In this document: positions 61,647-64,000 of the stretch, piece by piece
Layout: each line of letters opens with the position of its first letter
Numbering within the stretch: position 1 is the first letter of the stretch
NCBI RefSeq assembly: GCF_905475465.1
Contig: NC_062254.1
Coordinates: 10,422,001-10,486,000 of the forward strand
Reading direction: 5' to 3'
DNA length: 64,000 bases
From: Pieris napi
Lineage: Eukaryota > Arthropoda > Insecta > Lepidoptera > Pieridae
Made by a program: the position numbers and the translations under genes
Notes under the pieces: model-generated
What the model was told of the DNA's origin: nothing
What the model saw: the letters and a program-made list of their open reading frames with translations, nothing else
The model's database searches: none

Positions 61647-62832
61647 TTTTTTCTATACTTTGTTATATATGGTTGTTTTTGTTAATTTTAGAAGTTTTAG
61701 AAAAAAAATAAACAAAAGTTGAATATTTGTTTATAACAAATTGGTAAGTTAATAAACAAAAGAATTGTTGATTAAAAAATTTTTTTTTTCTGTTACTTTA
61801 TAGAAGACTGTCAATTATGATTTTTAGGAAAAAAAAAATTTCTTAACTAATTATTTAAACAATAGAAAATTAAAAAAAACGATTATAAACAATTAAAAAT
61901 TGTTATTAAGGAAAATTTTTTTTTTTAAAAATCATAAAAATTTTAATGTAATAAAGTTGTGTTAAATTTTTTTTAAAAAATATTGATTTAATCAATTTGT
62001 TTAAAAAAAAATTATCAACAAATGGCGGGAATTTTTTTTTTTGCAAATCAATAAATATCTTGTATTAATAAAAAAACGATTATATGATGATTGAGAAAAA
62101 AAAAATTTTTTTTAACATCATTACATGGATTTTTAAGTTTTTGTTTAAGTAAAAAAATTGTTATAAACAAAGTATAAATATTTTTTTAACTTTTATGGCA
62201 CGATCTTGTCAAGTATGTATGTAAGAAAGGCTCTACGAAGCGAAATATTTTTACGACCATTATTTAAACATTTTTTTTCACTTACAATTAAGACGGTCGT
62301 TCGAGAAAATTTCGTTAGTTAACAATTATTTAACTTGTTGAAAAATTAACTTTAAGTAAAATTTTCAACGGGAATAAATTAATTATAGTGTTCAGAACAC
62401 ACCATAATTTTTTCAAATTTAAAAAAAAATATTCAATACCTTAAATAAATTAATTAATGTGCCGTAGTCGCTTTTGACGCCACGCGCGAATCCTAAAAAT
62501 GTCACCCGCAGACCTATTTTCTGCGTTAAATTAACATTATAAATAATGGAGATAGAGTTCTGGGAGTCAGGAGTTTTTTATTGGAAATTTCCTCTTCTTT
62601 CAGAATCTTTATTTGAAATTTCTTAAATATTAATAGTTTATTAAATATTGGCAAAAAACTAAATGCCATTATTTTTTCATCTTTAATGGTCTATAACTTT
62701 TGCAATTTTTTATGTGCTAATACACGCTTTTAGCACATTTTTCTAGACGTCATTCCGGATCCAATGAGCTATTGCACATAATTTTAGGAGTAGTATCTCT
62801 ATTTTGTTCCATTTTCAACTTGTCGACTAGAC
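61647..62832 (-). repeat. Right arm of the 2.43-kb palindrome
   Basis: Near-exact reverse complement of 60405-61588. Confidence 0.85.
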
Positions 62833-63284
62833 TATATAGAGTATTTAAAATACTATTTATATACTAGTTGTACTAACGATAATTATATTAGATGTAACGT
62901 GTTCCTAGATAATTAAAAACCTAGTTTAAAGTATGAAATACTTGAATACTGCTAGCCCATATAAAAATCGATGTCTACTTTTTGTCCAAAATCATATTTG
63001 GACAAGAACTATGATTTTACTACTATGTACTAAAACTCTTTAAATAATAAACGAGCCTAGTAGAAAAATTTAGTGAAATTGTAACAAATAATTTACACTA
63101 GGCTTCACATTCCACAACAAATTTAAATCAAAAAGTACATATATGTCAGAGTAAATTTTCAGCTACTCACTCATAGGATGAACCAGACATCATACAGACA
63201 AAAGTTATTTTCATGATCATGAAAGAGGATTTAATCTATCAAAGACACTACTATAAGTATTATTGTATAGCACTGGGCTCTTAT

Positions 63285-63426
63285 GTGTCAAGTGATACTG
63301 CCGACCACTCACAATATCAGAAGGTTCACAAGTACCGTCTTTTTAAGAATTGGTACACACTTCTCTTGACGGACCCTAAGTCAAATTGGTTCGGAAATAC
63401 CTTGACGGGTAGCTGGCTTCACAGTG
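63285..63426 (-). mobile_element. LINE 3' end, family A, older copy
   Basis: Immediately beside the better copy at 63437-63790 and in the same orientation. It shares ttaagaattggtac and ggaccctaagtc, with more substitutions. Confidence 0.6.
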
Positions 63427-63436
63427 TTTTTTTATA

Positions 63437-63790
63437 GAACAGGGGGCAAACGGGCAGGAGGCTCACCTGATGTTCAGTGATACCGCCGCCCATGGACACT
63501 CACATTGCCAGAAGGCCTTTTAAGAATTGGTACGCTCTTTTCTTGAAGGACCCTAAGTCGAATTGGTCCGGTAATACTTCAGTGGGCAGCTGGTTCCACA
63601 TAGTGGTGGTGCGCGGCAAAAACTGCCTTGAAAAACTCTCAGTTATGGAACGGCGGACGTCGAGGTGATACGGGTGGAATTTCGTATTCTGCCTCGACGT
63701 CCGATGATGAAACTCAGTTGCAGGTATCCGAACGATATACCACGATATAGTGGTGCGCGGCAAAAAGTGCCCTAAGAAACGCTCAGTTGT
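63437..63790 (-). mobile_element. LINE 3' end, family A, best copy
   Basis: The minus strand encodes the C-terminus of a jockey/CR1-type reverse transcriptase ORF: EFHHRTSRQNTKFHPYHLDV, then FLPRTTTMWNQLPTEV and FDLGSFKKRAYQFLKG. The 3' untranslated part reads, on the plus strand, gggcaaacgggcaggaggct. This family is scattered through the window, always cut short at its 5' side, as expected of LINEs. The frame is largely open here, which suggests one of the younger copies. Confidence 0.7.
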
Positions 63791-64000
63791 GGAACGACTT
63801 AAGATGTGATGTATACTATATCATACGATTACTTTTTCTCTGAATATTTAAAAAGCAACGAAACGCGTGATTTATTACTTTACAGGAAAGTGACCTTTCA
63901 GGATTGGTAATAGACATTTTGAGAAGGGTCATCATATATTATTTACGACGAGAATCACATGTAAATAACGTTGTTTTTTGAGATAAACATCCACTGTATT

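Larger units (their letters stand above)
60405..62832. mobile_element. 2.43-kb foldback palindrome with TA flanks
   Basis: The left arm 60405-61588 (1184 bases) and right arm 61647-62832 (1186 bases) are reverse complements, with only a few mismatches seen (for example gcgatagctc against gcaatagctc). The spacer is 58 bases. The ends are gtctagtcgacaag and its complement, directly flanked by TA at 60403-60404 and 62833-62834. This suggests a TA target duplication as in Tc1/mariner-type insertions. The arms are extremely AT-rich in their inner half, with many A and T homopolymer runs. No reading frame of note is present. It fits a foldback-type non-autonomous element. An assembly artefact is the main alternative. 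Confidence 0.75.

Noticed and set aside
60960..62300. Very AT-rich block considered as a replication origin or scaffold attachment region
   Set aside because: Its composition is explained by the inner halves of the palindrome arms, and no specific origin signal can be named from sequence in an insect genome.

Overview
This window looks like nuclear DNA of a butterfly or moth (Lepidoptera). It is AT-rich and carries no bacterial-style operons. It is packed with repeats that are typical of lepidopteran genomes: tRNA-derived SINEs with recognisable A and B boxes, 5'-truncated LINE ends, short Helitron-like elements ending in CTAG or CTAA, and several MITEs. The genus cannot be told from the sequence alone.

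Only one piece of an ordinary host gene is convincing. It is a 215-bp exon on the minus strand (42526-42740), bounded by good splice sites, that encodes the NHX4D acyltransferase motif of an LPGAT1-type lysophospholipid acyltransferase. No other exon of that gene was found. Much of the window may therefore be intron of this gene, with the rest of the gene lying outside, but this is inference.

Layout. 1-8600: mostly unassigned AT-rich DNA with LINE scraps and one CACT-type repeat. 8600-10431: a LINE 5' fragment, then a PIF/Harbinger element with 16-bp terminal inverted repeats, a deleted transposase and a spliced partner gene in convergent orientation. 10792-22650: SINEs, LINE ends, a LINE nested in another LINE, and Helitron ends. 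23455-24051: a pogo/Tigger-type MITE with iterated subterminal repeats. 26900-31830: a SINE pair, a LINE insertion with a 14-bp target duplication, and RTE-type LINE ends. 34848-36940: an unusual 2.1-kb element with two inverted arms of about 540 bp around a spliced ORF fragment. 37000-59720: Helitron-like elements (including two in tandem), MITEs, SINEs and the LPGAT1 exon. 60405-62832: a 2.43-kb nearly perfect palindrome flanked by TA. 63285-63790: two LINE 3' ends side by side.

The genes do not form a pathway. Apart from the acyltransferase exon, all recognisable coding sequence comes from transposons and is decayed or truncated. The two most unusual objects are the 2.43-kb foldback palindrome and the inverted-arm element that carries the spliced ORF with an acidic tail. 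Calls rest on reading the sequence by eye. Family names for LINEs and for repeats without coding sequence are approximate, and edges of degenerate repeats are good to roughly 10-30 bases.
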